Assembly (NCBI RefSeq): GCF_017676345.1
Contig: NZ_JAFFZM010000025.1
Span: 1-64,000, forward strand
Reading direction: 5' to 3'
Length of the DNA: 64,000 bases
Origin: Streptomyces smyrnaeus
Lineage (GTDB): Bacteria; Actinomycetota; Actinomycetes; Streptomycetales; Streptomycetaceae
This document shows positions 53,686-62,165 of the stretch, piece after piece (position 1 is the stretch's first letter; each line of letters opens with the position of its first letter). The position numbers and the translations under genes were made by a program. The notes beneath the pieces are model-generated. The model was not told where the DNA came from, ran no database searches, and saw nothing but the letters and a program-made list of their open reading frames with translations.

Positions 53686-54987
53686 TCACCGGTACAGCAA
53701 ATACTGCCGTCGCGCCCGCTCGAAGTCGCGTACTTCCGAGCGCCACGCGCCGGTGACCTCCTCCGTACTGCGCCCGGCATCCAGCATCTCCCGCAGCCGC
53801 GGTGAGCCCGAGAGTTTGTCGATCCAGAACGGCCGCTTCGGGTCGGCGTCCTTGCGCCAGGCGAAATCGTCGTAGCGCATCGCCTCGCGCAGCATGGCCA
53901 CCGCTGTCGGCACTGCCTGATAGCGGGCGGGATCGGTCACCAGCAGCTGCACACCCGCGCATGTCTTGCCCTGGTGCTTGCTGAAGGTGGGCACGAAATA
54001 GCCCTCACGGAAGCGCACCCCGGGTAGCCGCAGAGCATTGAGCCGATCGCTGTAGTGGTGGTCCAGGAACGGCGCGCCGATGAACTGGAACGGCAGTGTG
54101 GTGCCGCGCCCCTCGGACAGGTTCGTCCCCTCGAAGTAGCCGGTGCCGGCGTAGGCGGTCGCCGTGTCGGGTGTCGGAACGTTCGGGGACGGCGGCACCC
54201 ATGGCAGCCCGGTCTGCTGCGCCGTCGTACGGGGCGACCAGCCGCGCACCTGGACGACCTCCAGCTCCACCCGTCCGCCCTCGCCCTCCTGGGGCAGCAG
54301 TTCGCCGTTGAAGTACCGGGCCAGCTCACCGACCGTCATACCGTGCTGCTGGATGATGGGCTTGAGCCCGACACCGGAGGCGAACCCGGATCTCAGCAGC
54401 GGGCCGTCCGCTCTGCGGCCGATCGGGTTCGGCCGGTCCAGGACGACGAAGGAGGCTCCGATGTCCCGCGCGGCGACCATGGCGTGGTACATCGTCCAGA
54501 TGTACGTGTAGAAGCGCACGCCGACGTCCTGGATGTCGAAGACAATGGTGTCCACACCCGCCTTGCGGAACAGGGCGGCCATCTTCGCGCCGTCGGCACC
54601 GTACGCGTCGTAGACCGTCAGACCGGTACGCGGGTCCTTGAACTCGGGCTCGGACTCGCCCGCCTGTGCGCTGCCCCGGAAGCCGTGTTCCGGGCCGAAG
54701 ACGCCCATGATGCGCAGCTCGTCCCGGGCCGCCATCGAATCCACCACATGGCTCGCGTCCCGCAGTACTCCTGTCGGGTTGCTGACGACGCCGACCTTCC
54801 GGCCCCGCAGCATGCGCCAGCCCGCGGCTGCCGCGACATCGGCGCCCGGCACCACGGGCCGTCCGCCGTGCCCGCCGACAGCCCGGGTGGACGGTGCCGC
54901 GGCAGCGGAACCGGCGAACAGCGGGGTGGCGACAGCGGCGGCCGTACCGCTGGCCAGCAGTGAACGGCGCGAGGGTGCAGCGGTCAT
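53686..54987 (-). CDS. Exo-beta-N-acetylmuramidase NamZ-like (DUF1343/GH171)
   Basis: 433 aa. Twin-arginine signal (SRRSLLASGTAAAVATPLFAGS) then the DUF1343 domain: GRKVGVVSNPTGV, GVFGPEHGFRGSAQAGE, TIVFDIQDVGVRFYTYIWTM, VVLDRPNPIGR. NamZ enzymes release terminal MurNAc from peptidoglycan fragments for recycling or use. ATG 54987 is preferred. No muropeptide transporter is adjacent. Convergent with the exporter gene. Confidence 0.88.
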   Translation of the reverse strand: MTAAPSRRSLLASGTAAAVATPLFAGSAAAAPSTRAVGGHGGRPVVPGADVAAAAGWRMLRGRKVGVVSNPTGVLRDASHVVDSMAARDELRIMGVFGPEHGFRGSAQAGESEPEFKDPRTGLTVYDAYGADGAKMAALFRKAGVDTIVFDIQDVGVRFYTYIWTMYHAMVAARDIGASFVVLDRPNPIGRRADGPLLRSGFASGVGLKPIIQQHGMTVGELARYFNGELLPQEGEGGRVELEVVQVRGWSPRTTAQQTGLPWVPPSPNVPTPDTATAYAGTGYFEGTNLSEGRGTTLPFQFIGAPFLDHHYSDRLNALRLPGVRFREGYFVPTFSKHQGKTCAGVQLLVTDPARYQAVPTAVAMLREAMRYDDFAWRKDADPKRPFWIDKLSGSPRLREMLDAGRSTEEVTGAWRSEVRDFERARRQYLLYR

Positions 54988-55171
54988 GTGAAACCGTCCT
55001 TCCGGCGTCCGGGGAACAGCAGGCGGTGGGACCAGCTCATGCGACCAGCTAATAGGAACGCGGGAGCGCCGACCAGAGGGCGCGCAGTGGACAGCCGACC
55101 CCGGAGCGTCCGCCGACGGGTGACGCGGCAATCCGTGTGCGCTTCGACCTGCGCCGCGTCAGGATGGGGCC

Positions 55172-55681
55172 ATGCCCACGAACATCACCCTGGTGCAGGG
55201 CGACATCACCGAACAGGATGTCGACGCCGTAGTCAACGCAGCCAACTCCTCGCTGCTGGGCGGGGGCGGAGTGGACGGCGCCATCCATCGAAAGGGTGGC
55301 TCGGACATTATCGCCGAGTGCCGCAAGCTGCGCGCCGAACGCTACGGGAGGGGCCTGCCCACCGGGCAGGCCGTCGCCACGACAGCGGGACGGCTGCCGG
55401 CGCGCTGGGTCATCCATACGGTGGGTCCGGTTTGGAGCCAGGAGGAGGACCGCTCGGACCTGCTGGTCTCCTGCCACCGCGAGTCGCTGCGCGTGGCACG
55501 CGAGATCGGCGCCCGTACGATCGCGTTCCCCGCCATCTCCACAGGCGTCTACCGCTGGCCGCTCGACGACGCGGCACGCATCGCGCTGCGTACGCTGCGG
55601 GAGGAGGGTGAGGGCTTCGCCGAGTTGCGTCTCGTCCTGTTCGACCAGCGCTCCTACGACGCCTTCCAGGCCGCCGGCTGA
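55172..55681 (+). CDS. Macrodomain protein (O-acetyl-ADP-ribose deacetylase type)
   Basis: 169 aa. ADP-ribose binding motifs GDITEQDVDAVVNAANSSL, GGGGVDGAIHRKGG, and FPAISTGVYRWPL are those of YmdB-like macrodomains, which remove ADP-ribose or acetyl groups from it. Alone on its strand, between NamZ and an ABC ATPase. Confidence 0.93.
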   Translation: MPTNITLVQGDITEQDVDAVVNAANSSLLGGGGVDGAIHRKGGSDIIAECRKLRAERYGRGLPTGQAVATTAGRLPARWVIHTVGPVWSQEEDRSDLLVSCHRESLRVAREIGARTIAFPAISTGVYRWPLDDAARIALRTLREEGEGFAELRLVLFDQRSYDAFQAAG

Positions 55682-55715
55682 GCGGGCCCGGGGCCCCAGG
55701 CGGGCCGACGGGGAA

Positions 55716-56576
55716 CTAGACGGGCCTACGAGGCTCCGCGCCGCGGCCCGAGCGGGCCAGCCACCGGCCGTCCTGACGGCCGACGTCGATGGGGCGGCCG
55801 AAGCACTGTGTCATCAGTTCCCCGGTGAGCACTTCCGAGACGGGACCGCACGCGGTGACCCTGCCTTCCCGCAGCAGCAGAGCGTGACTGGTGGTGTCAG
55901 GCAGCTCCTCCAGGTGGTGGGTGACCGTCACGGTCGCCAGGGACGGACGGTCGGCGGCCAGTCGGCGCAGCGCGTCGATCAGATCCTCGCGGGAGGGCAG
56001 GTCCAGGGCGTTGAACGGCTCGTCCAGCAACAGCAGCGACGGCGCCGGCATCAGAGCGCGGGCGATCAGGATGCGGGCCCGCTGCCCGCCGGAGCACACC
56101 CCGAAGGGCCGATCGGCCAGTTCCTTGCAGTCCAGCTCCGACAGCAGCTCGCTCGCCAGCCGACGGGTCTCGTCGTCGTACTTGCGCCACAGCGGCTGCA
56201 CGGTGCCTGTCGCACCTGTCAGCACGACCGTGTGTGCCGTGGCGTCCCGCGGCACCCGCTGGCTGGTGGACACATGGCCGATGTGGGCGCGCAGCTCGCG
56301 CACGTCCACTCTGCCGAGCCTGTTGCCCAGCACCTCCACGCTGCCGGTGGTGGGGTGCATGACGGCGCCCAGCAGCTTCAGCAAGGTGGTCTTCCCGGCA
56401 CCGTTGGCACCCAGCAGCGCCCAGTGCTCACCGGCTCGCACCAGCCAGTCGATCCCGTCGAGGATGAGCTGATCCGACGTCGTACGGCGGACACCGACTC
56501 CCTCGATCGAGGCCACCTGCGGGGGCACACGCGAGGCGGCCTGCGTGGGGACATGGAGCGCTGAGGGCTGGTTCAT
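55716..56576 (-). CDS. ABC transporter ATP-binding protein (stand-alone)
   Basis: 286 aa. Walker A LLGANGAGKTT, signature FGVCSGGQRARILIARAL, Walker B SLLLLDEPFNALD, H-loop TVTHHLEEL. The long Q-loop segment QRVPRDATAHTVVL and PFGVCSGGQ resemble the PhrA/ModF-type single ATPases without an adjacent permease. ATG 56576 has GGAGG upstream; 11 codons precede it in frame without a ribosome site. Confidence 0.88.
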   Translation of the reverse strand: MNQPSALHVPTQAASRVPPQVASIEGVGVRRTTSDQLILDGIDWLVRAGEHWALLGANGAGKTTLLKLLGAVMHPTTGSVEVLGNRLGRVDVRELRAHIGHVSTSQRVPRDATAHTVVLTGATGTVQPLWRKYDDETRRLASELLSELDCKELADRPFGVCSGGQRARILIARALMPAPSLLLLDEPFNALDLPSREDLIDALRRLAADRPSLATVTVTHHLEELPDTTSHALLLREGRVTACGPVSEVLTGELMTQCFGRPIDVGRQDGRWLARSGRGAEPRRPV

Positions 56577-56647
56577 GGGGGCCTCCGGGACCTGGCACGG
56601 TGGACACACACGGAACGCCCGGCTCCGCGCGCCGTGGGGCGACCAGA

Positions 56648-56860
56648 CTAGCTGTACCTTGCAGCGGCCTGGGCGAGTGTCTCACCGCCACCGGTGGCCA
56701 GCGGGGCACCGTGCCCGAAGCAGACGGTCTCCACCGCGTCGGCGCCCCCGGGCGGACCGGTGTCCACGAGCGTGACCGCCTCGCCGTCCTGCCACAGAAA
56801 CGCCTGGCCGACAGGGAACGGGATCGTGTGCACCTGGGGCCGGACTGTCCGAGGTTCCAT
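56648..56860 (-). pseudogene. Metallo-beta-lactamase-fold hydrolase gene, internally deleted
   Basis: 70 codons remain in one open frame. The N-terminal part (VHTIPFPVGQAFLWQDGEAV, then TLVDTGPPGGADAVE) and the C-terminal end (VCFGHGAPLATGGGETLAQA) are the typical first and last segments of Streptomyces metallo-beta-lactamase-fold hydrolases, joined directly. The HxHxDH zinc motif and the whole core (about 130-150 residues in the family) are missing, so no activity is expected. The upstream ABC ATPase gene shares the strand. Confidence 0.75.
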
Positions 56861-57069
56861 GGCGGGACCGTATGCGGTCCCCCGGCAGCTTCCAGGGCCG
56901 TTGTGCTGGTGGTGTAGCGGCTGCGCTGTCGGCGAACTCCCGGCCGCACAGCTGCGACCGGTGCGGGCCGGGAGGCGGAAGGAAGCGGAACGAGGGCGAA
57001 GGAGAGGGAAGGGGTGGAAGGAGGGCGAAGGATCCGACAGGGGTGTGCGGAGGTCGGATACGGGCGGCG

Positions 57070-57660
57070 TCAGCGGCCCTGCAGTGCCTTTTTGTAGCGC
57101 CCGACCGGCGGCAGCCAGCACAGCACCACCGCGAGCAGCCCCAGAACGATGGCCCCCAGGCTGGTGGCGTACAGCCCGGCAGGGGCGGCGTCCCGCAGGA
57201 CCAGCATGTGCGGGAAGACGGCGGCCAGCACCGCGACGACGCTGAGCAGCACCCGCGCCCACACGGCGCCCGTACGGGCGAACAGTGCGAACAGCAGCAC
57301 AGCGACGGAGAAGACAAGGGCGATCGTGGCCCGTGCCGACATCGTGCTCTGCCAGTCGGTGACGATGCCGTCCCAGGCGGTGCCCGTCAGCTGCTTGACA
57401 TCGGCCGCTGTGGTGCCGGAGGGGAGGCCCACCGCGGCCGGGTCGCTGTCCACGGCGTTGCGGACGTTCTCGTCGGCGAGGTCCTTGCCGCCGACGTACA
57501 CCAGCAGTGCGCTGAGAGCGCCGGAGAGCGCGGACAGTACGGTGACGGCCAGCATGGCGACCACGAGGCCCGGTCTCTTCACCGGCTCGGCGGCCGGGTA
57601 ACCGGTGCCCGGAAGGCCGGAGGGCATGCCGATGTGGGGGGCGGTCTGGGGGTGGCTCAC
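57070..57660 (-). CDS. Four-helix membrane protein, unknown
   Basis: 196 aa. After a Pro/Gly-rich N-terminus there are four hydrophobic helices (LVVAMLAVTVLSALSGALSALLV; TIALVFSVAVLLFALFA; VLLSVVAVLAAVFPHMLVL; AIVLGLLAVVLCWLPP) with a polar loop (SDPAAVGLPSGTTAADVKQL) outside. GTG 57660 has AAGGAG nine bases upstream. Similar short proteins are common in Streptomyces; the function is unknown. Divergent from the LysR gene. Confidence 0.7.
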   Translation of the reverse strand: MSHPQTAPHIGMPSGLPGTGYPAAEPVKRPGLVVAMLAVTVLSALSGALSALLVYVGGKDLADENVRNAVDSDPAAVGLPSGTTAADVKQLTGTAWDGIVTDWQSTMSARATIALVFSVAVLLFALFARTGAVWARVLLSVVAVLAAVFPHMLVLRDAAPAGLYATSLGAIVLGLLAVVLCWLPPVGRYKKALQGR

Positions 57661-57734
57661 GTGCACGAACTCCTTGCGGAACTGCAGGGGGAAACACGAA
57701 CGGCTCGACTTTTGCACGGGAACACCCGCTCGAA

Positions 57735-57756
57735 CCACCGGTTCCGCTAAGGAACC
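57735..57756. promoter_or_regulatory. GAACC/GGTTC repeats in the lysR divergent region
   Basis: GGTTCC (57740-57745) and GGAACC (57751-57756) form a perfect 6-bp inverted repeat with a 5-bp spacer, and CGAACC at 57731-57736 makes a second overlapping repeat with GGTTC. They lie in the 187-bp region between the membrane-protein and LysR genes, so they may be a LysR or other operator. Confidence 0.45.
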
Positions 57757-57847
57757 TGAAGAACATTGGTCCTGAACTCGCGGACACGGTCCGGAAGTTA
57801 GGCTGCTGGGCCGCGAAGCGCCGAATCGAGGAGAGTGAGCAGTACGT

Positions 57848-58975
57848 ATGCCTCTGCCAGGCACCCCCGACTACCCACCAGGGTTGCTCGACATCACGAT
57901 GGATCAGCTCCGCACCCTGCTGGCCGTCTACGAGGAGGGCACGGCCCTGGGCGCCGCCAGGCGGCTGGGGCGGGAGCAGTCCAGTATTCAGAAGCAACTG
58001 GACACGATGAACCGCAAATTGGGCGACCATTGCGGAGAGCCGCTGCTGCGCAAGCGCGGGCGCGGCGAGCGGGTGCACTTCACCCGCACCGGCGAGGAGC
58101 TCGCCCGGCTTGCACAGGGAACGCTCGACGGGTGGCGCGAAGGGCTGGACACCGCCCGCAGGCGCCGTGGCCGCAGTCTGCGCGTCGGCTCCACCCGCTA
58201 CACGCTCGGCTACCTGCTGAACGCTGTCGAACAGGTCAACGACCGGTTCACACGGGAAGGGGTGGAGCTGACCATGGCGCACGTCCGCAGCGGAACACTG
58301 CTGCAGAAGCTGCGCTCCCACGAACTCGACCTGGTGTGCGGCAGCATCCTCGTCTCGGCGTCCGCGGGGGCCGCCGAGACGACAGCAGTTGCCGAACAGG
58401 ACGCCCGGTTCGCGGGGTACGAGGTCATGGAGTGGCGGCGCGGCGGCTTCTGTCTGGCCACCAACCAACCGGACGGTGACCTGGTGCAAGGCAGCAGGTC
58501 GGACGGCAGGGGAGTGGGCGTGCGTTCGCTGCCCAGGCTGCCGCTCGTGGTGTCCACCGACGGGCTGATACCCGACGTGCTGCGCGGCTGGTTCGGCCCC
58601 GAGTACCGCCGCCGGATGCGGATAGCGGCCGAGATCGACTCGGCCCACTACGGTTTCGAACTCCTCAGCTCCCGCGTGCTCTACGGCAGCATGCTCGTCA
58701 CCCAGGGCATCGGGGAGGCGATAGCGGAGGGCAGGCTTCCCGAGGCACAAGGGCTGCGCACCCTGCCGCTGGTGGACGACGTCGGAACGAGCCAGCGGGT
58801 GCTCGTGGGTGCCTTCCGCCGCAGCGAGCCGGAGAACCGCGATCCCGACCACCCTGTCAGCCTGCTGTGGGAGGAACTGGCCCGCAGGCACGCCCGTATC
58901 CGGGCCGAGGAACGGGCCTCGGCCAGGAACGCGCCGGAGAACGCGCCCGAACCGGCCGTTGCCTCCGCGAGCTGA
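57848..58975 (+). CDS. LysR-family-like transcriptional regulator
   Basis: 375 aa. N-terminal winged helix MDQLRTLLAVYEEGTALGAARRLGREQSSIQKQLDTMNRKLG (about 18-60) with a LysR-style linker, then a ligand-binding domain with VGSTRYTLGYLLNAV and ELDLVCGSILVSAS. It is longer than typical LysR (~300 aa) by a C-terminal Ala/Glu-rich tail. ATG 57848. Divergent from the membrane-protein gene and convergent with lutC; it could control either, but nothing in the sequence decides. Confidence 0.83.
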   Translation: MPLPGTPDYPPGLLDITMDQLRTLLAVYEEGTALGAARRLGREQSSIQKQLDTMNRKLGDHCGEPLLRKRGRGERVHFTRTGEELARLAQGTLDGWREGLDTARRRRGRSLRVGSTRYTLGYLLNAVEQVNDRFTREGVELTMAHVRSGTLLQKLRSHELDLVCGSILVSASAGAAETTAVAEQDARFAGYEVMEWRRGGFCLATNQPDGDLVQGSRSDGRGVGVRSLPRLPLVVSTDGLIPDVLRGWFGPEYRRRMRIAAEIDSAHYGFELLSSRVLYGSMLVTQGIGEAIAEGRLPEAQGLRTLPLVDDVGTSQRVLVGAFRRSEPENRDPDHPVSLLWEELARRHARIRAEERASARNAPENAPEPAVASAS

Positions 58976-59014
58976 CGTCCGGTCCGATCGTCCGCCGTCG
59001 CCCCGTCGCCCCGT

Positions 59015-59048
59015 CGCCCCGTCGCGGTACGTGCACCCCGACGGGGCG
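59015..59048. terminator. Bidirectional terminator
   Basis: CGCCCCGTCG (59015-59024) and CGACGGGGCG (59039-59048) form a perfect 10-bp stem with a 14-base loop. CGCCCCGT is repeated four times at 58997-59024. Lies between the LysR and lutC stops. Confidence 0.75.
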
Positions 59049-59062
59049 CGGGGGACGGTCGG

Positions 59063-59791
59063 TCAGCCTCCGGTGGTCTCGGCTCCCCGTGCTCCCCGCG
59101 CTCCCTCCGCCGTCCCAGCGGCGTCGGCCTCCGTCTCAGTTGCTTCGGCCTCCGCCGCGACCAGCACCACATCCAGCGTGCGCGGCCCGTGTACGCCCTC
59201 CACCCGGTCGAGTTCGATGTCGCTGGTGGCCGACGGACCGGAGATCCAGGTCTGCGGCCGGGCGGGATCCAAACGTTCGAGGGCCTGCGGTACGGAGTCG
59301 ACGACCTGCTCCGGCACCCGCACCACACAGATGTGGTGGTCCGGGACGAGGGTGATGCGGCGCCGCCCCTGGTCCTCGGACGCGTCCAGCACCAGGGTGC
59401 CCGTCTCGGCCACGGCGACCGCGCACCCCGTCACCACGCTTCCCACCGCGTCCAGGTCGAGCGGGGTGAGCGCCGCCGAGTCCGTTACGCGCTCGACGTC
59501 TTCGGGCAGCCACTTGGCGGGCACCCCGGCAGGCGTCACCACGCTGCGCGATCCCCGCCGTGCCAGCAGATCCGCGATCGTCTGCGGCAGGTCGGCCGGG
59601 GTGCAGTGCGATACGTGCGCCCGGTAGTCCACCAGATGGGCGGCGAGCAGCCGCGCCGTCTCTCGCGCGGAGCGCTCGCCGTGCACCCGCAGATGGTCGC
59701 GGGCGACCGGAGCCTGATCGGGCCGCTCTGTGCGAGGTACGTCCGCCAGCGCGCGGCGGATCCGGCCGAGCACTGTCTCCCGGCCGCTCAT
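59063..59791 (-). CDS. lutC: Lactate utilization protein C (LUD domain)
   Basis: 242 aa. LUD domain with RETVLGRIRRALADVPR start and the ending LDLDAVGSVVTGCAVAVAETGTLVLDAS and LVPDHHICVV motifs. LutC is the third subunit of the LutABC L-lactate:quinone oxidoreductase. ATG 59791 overlaps the lutB stop as ATGA, so translation is coupled. The C-terminus has an Ala/Glu-rich tail of ~25 residues. Confidence 0.92.
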   Translation of the reverse strand: MSGRETVLGRIRRALADVPRTERPDQAPVARDHLRVHGERSARETARLLAAHLVDYRAHVSHCTPADLPQTIADLLARRGSRSVVTPAGVPAKWLPEDVERVTDSAALTPLDLDAVGSVVTGCAVAVAETGTLVLDASEDQGRRRITLVPDHHICVVRVPEQVVDSVPQALERLDPARPQTWISGPSATSDIELDRVEGVHGPRTLDVVLVAAEAEATETEADAAGTAEGARGARGAETTGG

Positions 59792-61416
59792 CGTGTGCCC
59801 TCCTGCGGCCCCGCCCCGCCGGACCTGCCGGACTTGCTGGGTCCGCCGGACCTGCCGGGCCCGCCGGATCCGCTGGACCCGCCCGGCTCGCCCGTGGCAC
59901 CCGTACCGGTGCCCGACGGCAGGTCGTTCGCACTGCCGCTGGGCACATCGCCCGAGGGACCGCGGGAGCGTCGCCACCAGTCGCGGAAGGACTCCTGCGG
60001 CAGCTGCGGCACATCCCGGGTGTCCGTCCAGGCACGGCCCGGGCCCGGCAGTCGGTGCGGCACCAGGCGCCGTGCCCGCGAGGCCAGCCGCTCCCCGGCG
60101 CGCAGCGCACGCGGGTGGTCGAACGTCCAGGAAGCAGCCCGCATGGCAGCACGCTCGGCCGCGTGCCCCTTCGCCGGTTTCACGGTCGTGCGCTGCCCGC
60201 GCACGGTGGCCGTACCGCCCTGCACCACACGTTCCCGAAGGTGCACCAGTACCTCGGGGATGTCGATGGCCACCGGGCACACCTCGAAGCAGGCCCCGCA
60301 CAGCGACGACGCGTACGGCAGGGAGGCGTCCAGCCCGGTCTCCATGCTGTCGAGCTGTGGGGTGAGGATCGCGCCGATCGGCCCCGGGTAGGGCGAGCCG
60401 TAGGCGTGCCCGCCGGCGCGCTCGTAGACCGGGCACACGTTGAGGCAGGCCGAGCAGCGGATGCAGCGCAGTGTCTGGCGTCCCACCCGGTCGGCGAGGG
60501 TGTCGGTACGTCCGTTGTCCAGCAGCACCAGATGGAAGTCGCGGGGGCCGTCGCCGTCCGTGGTGCCCGACCAGGTGGAGGTGTAGGGGTTCATCCGCTC
60601 CGCCGTGGAGGAGCGCGGCAGCAGTTGCAAAAAGACCTCCAGGTCCTGCCAAGTGGGCACGACCTTCTCGATGCCGACCACGGAGATCAGCGTCTCGGGC
60701 AGCGTCAGACACATCCGGCCGTTGCCCTCGGACTCGACGACGACCAGGGTGCCGCTCTCGGCGACCATGAAGTTCGCTCCGGAGACACCCACCTTGGCGT
60801 TCAGGAACTTCTCCCGCAGATGCAGCCGCGCCGCCTCCGCCAGATCGGAGGGCCGGTCGGTGAGCCCCTGCGGCGCCGGGCGCCCCCAGCGGCCCATCCG
60901 CTCCCGGAAGATGTCCCGGATCTCTCCACGGTTGCGGTGGATGGCGGGTACGAGGATGTGCGAGGGGTGGTCCTCGCCCAGCTGTACGATCAGCTCCGCC
61001 AGATCGGTCTCGTACGCCGAGATCCCGGCGCGCTGCAGCGCCTCGTTGAGCCCGATCTCCTGGGTGGCCATCGACTTGACCTTGACGACCTCGCGCTCAC
61101 CGGTCTCCCGCACGAGCCGGGTGACGATCCCGTTGGCCTCCTCCGCATCCGCTGCCCAGTGCACGGTGCCGCCGGCCGCGGTGACCGACGCCTCCAACTG
61201 CTCCAGGTAGTGGTCGAGGTGGCGCAGTGTGCGGTCCTTGATCTGCGCTCCGGCTGTACGCAGCGCGGACCAGTCCGACAGTTCGGCCACCGCGCCGGCG
61301 CGTTTGTCGCGGATGGTGCGGGTGGCGTGCCGGAGATTGCCGCGCAACCGCTCGTCCCCGGTGGATGCGGCAGCCGCCACCGGGAACGGCGGCATGCCCA
61401 GATAGGTGACGCTCAT
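59788..61416 (-). CDS. lutB: Lactate utilization protein B (iron-sulfur)
   Basis: 542 aa. LUD domain followed by two 4Fe-4S clusters, CIRCSACLNVCPVY and CGACFEVCPVAIDIP, as in LutB/LldF. The middle has ALQRAGISAYETDLAELIVQLGEDHPSHI and VSGANFMVAESGTLVVVES. ATG 61416 overlaps lutA stop as ATGA. The last ~55 residues are a Gly/Ser/Pro-rich low-complexity tail with repeated CCGGACCTGCCGGA-type DNA, absent from usual LutB. Confidence 0.93.
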   Translation of the reverse strand: MSVTYLGMPPFPVAAAASTGDERLRGNLRHATRTIRDKRAGAVAELSDWSALRTAGAQIKDRTLRHLDHYLEQLEASVTAAGGTVHWAADAEEANGIVTRLVRETGEREVVKVKSMATQEIGLNEALQRAGISAYETDLAELIVQLGEDHPSHILVPAIHRNRGEIRDIFRERMGRWGRPAPQGLTDRPSDLAEAARLHLREKFLNAKVGVSGANFMVAESGTLVVVESEGNGRMCLTLPETLISVVGIEKVVPTWQDLEVFLQLLPRSSTAERMNPYTSTWSGTTDGDGPRDFHLVLLDNGRTDTLADRVGRQTLRCIRCSACLNVCPVYERAGGHAYGSPYPGPIGAILTPQLDSMETGLDASLPYASSLCGACFEVCPVAIDIPEVLVHLRERVVQGGTATVRGQRTTVKPAKGHAAERAAMRAASWTFDHPRALRAGERLASRARRLVPHRLPGPGRAWTDTRDVPQLPQESFRDWWRRSRGPSGDVPSGSANDLPSGTGTGATGEPGGSSGSGGPGRSGGPSKSGRSGGAGPQEGTR

Positions 61417-62165
61417 AGCGGTGACTCCTCGGTACTGGCCAGGATCTCCGCGAGATGCACGGGGCGCACGCGCGAGCCCGCGCGGGAGAGGGTGCCGCCG
61501 ATGTGCATCAGGCACGAGTTGTCCACCGTGCACACCGACTCGGCGCCGCTCGCCTCGATGTGGCGGGCCTTGTCGGCGCCCATGGCGGAGGAGACCGCCG
61601 CGTTCTTGACGGCGAACGTGCCGCCGAAGCCGCAGCACTCCTCGGCGCCCTCCAACTCGCGTAGTTCGAGGCCTTTCACCTGCTCCAGCAGCAGGCGCGG
61701 TCGCTCCCCCAGACCGAGCATGCGCAGCCCGTGGCAGGTCGGGTGGTAGGTGACGGTGTGCGGATAGCAGGCGCCGACATCGGTGACCTTCAGGACGTCC
61801 ACGAGGAACTCCGTCAGCTCATAGGTGCGGGGCACCGTCCGCGCGGCTGCCGCCGAGAGCGCGCCGCCCCGCCCCTCGGCTGCCGCCTTGTAGCCGATGC
61901 GCGGGTAGTTCTCGCGCACCATGGCAGCGCAGGAGCCGGAGGGAACGACGATGTGGTCGTAGCCCTCGAACGCCGCGGCGTAGCGGTGCACCAGCGGCTC
62001 GGTCGCATGCCGGTACCCGGTGTTGAACTGAGGCTGCCCGCAGCACGACTGCGCCTCGGGGAAGTCCACCTCCACGCCCAGCCGCTCCAGCAGTGTCACC
62101 ACCGCCTGGCCGGTGCGCGGATAGAGCGCGTCGTTGATGCAGGTGACGAAGAGCGCTACGCGCAC
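61413..62165 (-). CDS. lutA: Lactate utilization protein A (CCG-domain Fe-S)
   Basis: 250 aa. Two CCG domains: EAQSCCGQPQFNTGY with TCINDALYP, and GAEECCGFGGTFAVKN with HPTCHGL. These Cys bind an Fe-S cluster that accepts electrons from lactate oxidation. GTG 62165 has GGGAGG upstream and overlaps the rhaB stop by 10 bases, placing lutABC in the rhamnose unit. Confidence 0.93.
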   Translation of the reverse strand: MRVALFVTCINDALYPRTGQAVVTLLERLGVEVDFPEAQSCCGQPQFNTGYRHATEPLVHRYAAAFEGYDHIVVPSGSCAAMVRENYPRIGYKAAAEGRGGALSAAAARTVPRTYELTEFLVDVLKVTDVGACYPHTVTYHPTCHGLRMLGLGERPRLLLEQVKGLELRELEGAEECCGFGGTFAVKNAAVSSAMGADKARHIEASGAESVCTVDNSCLMHIGGTLSRAGSRVRPVHLAEILASTEESPL

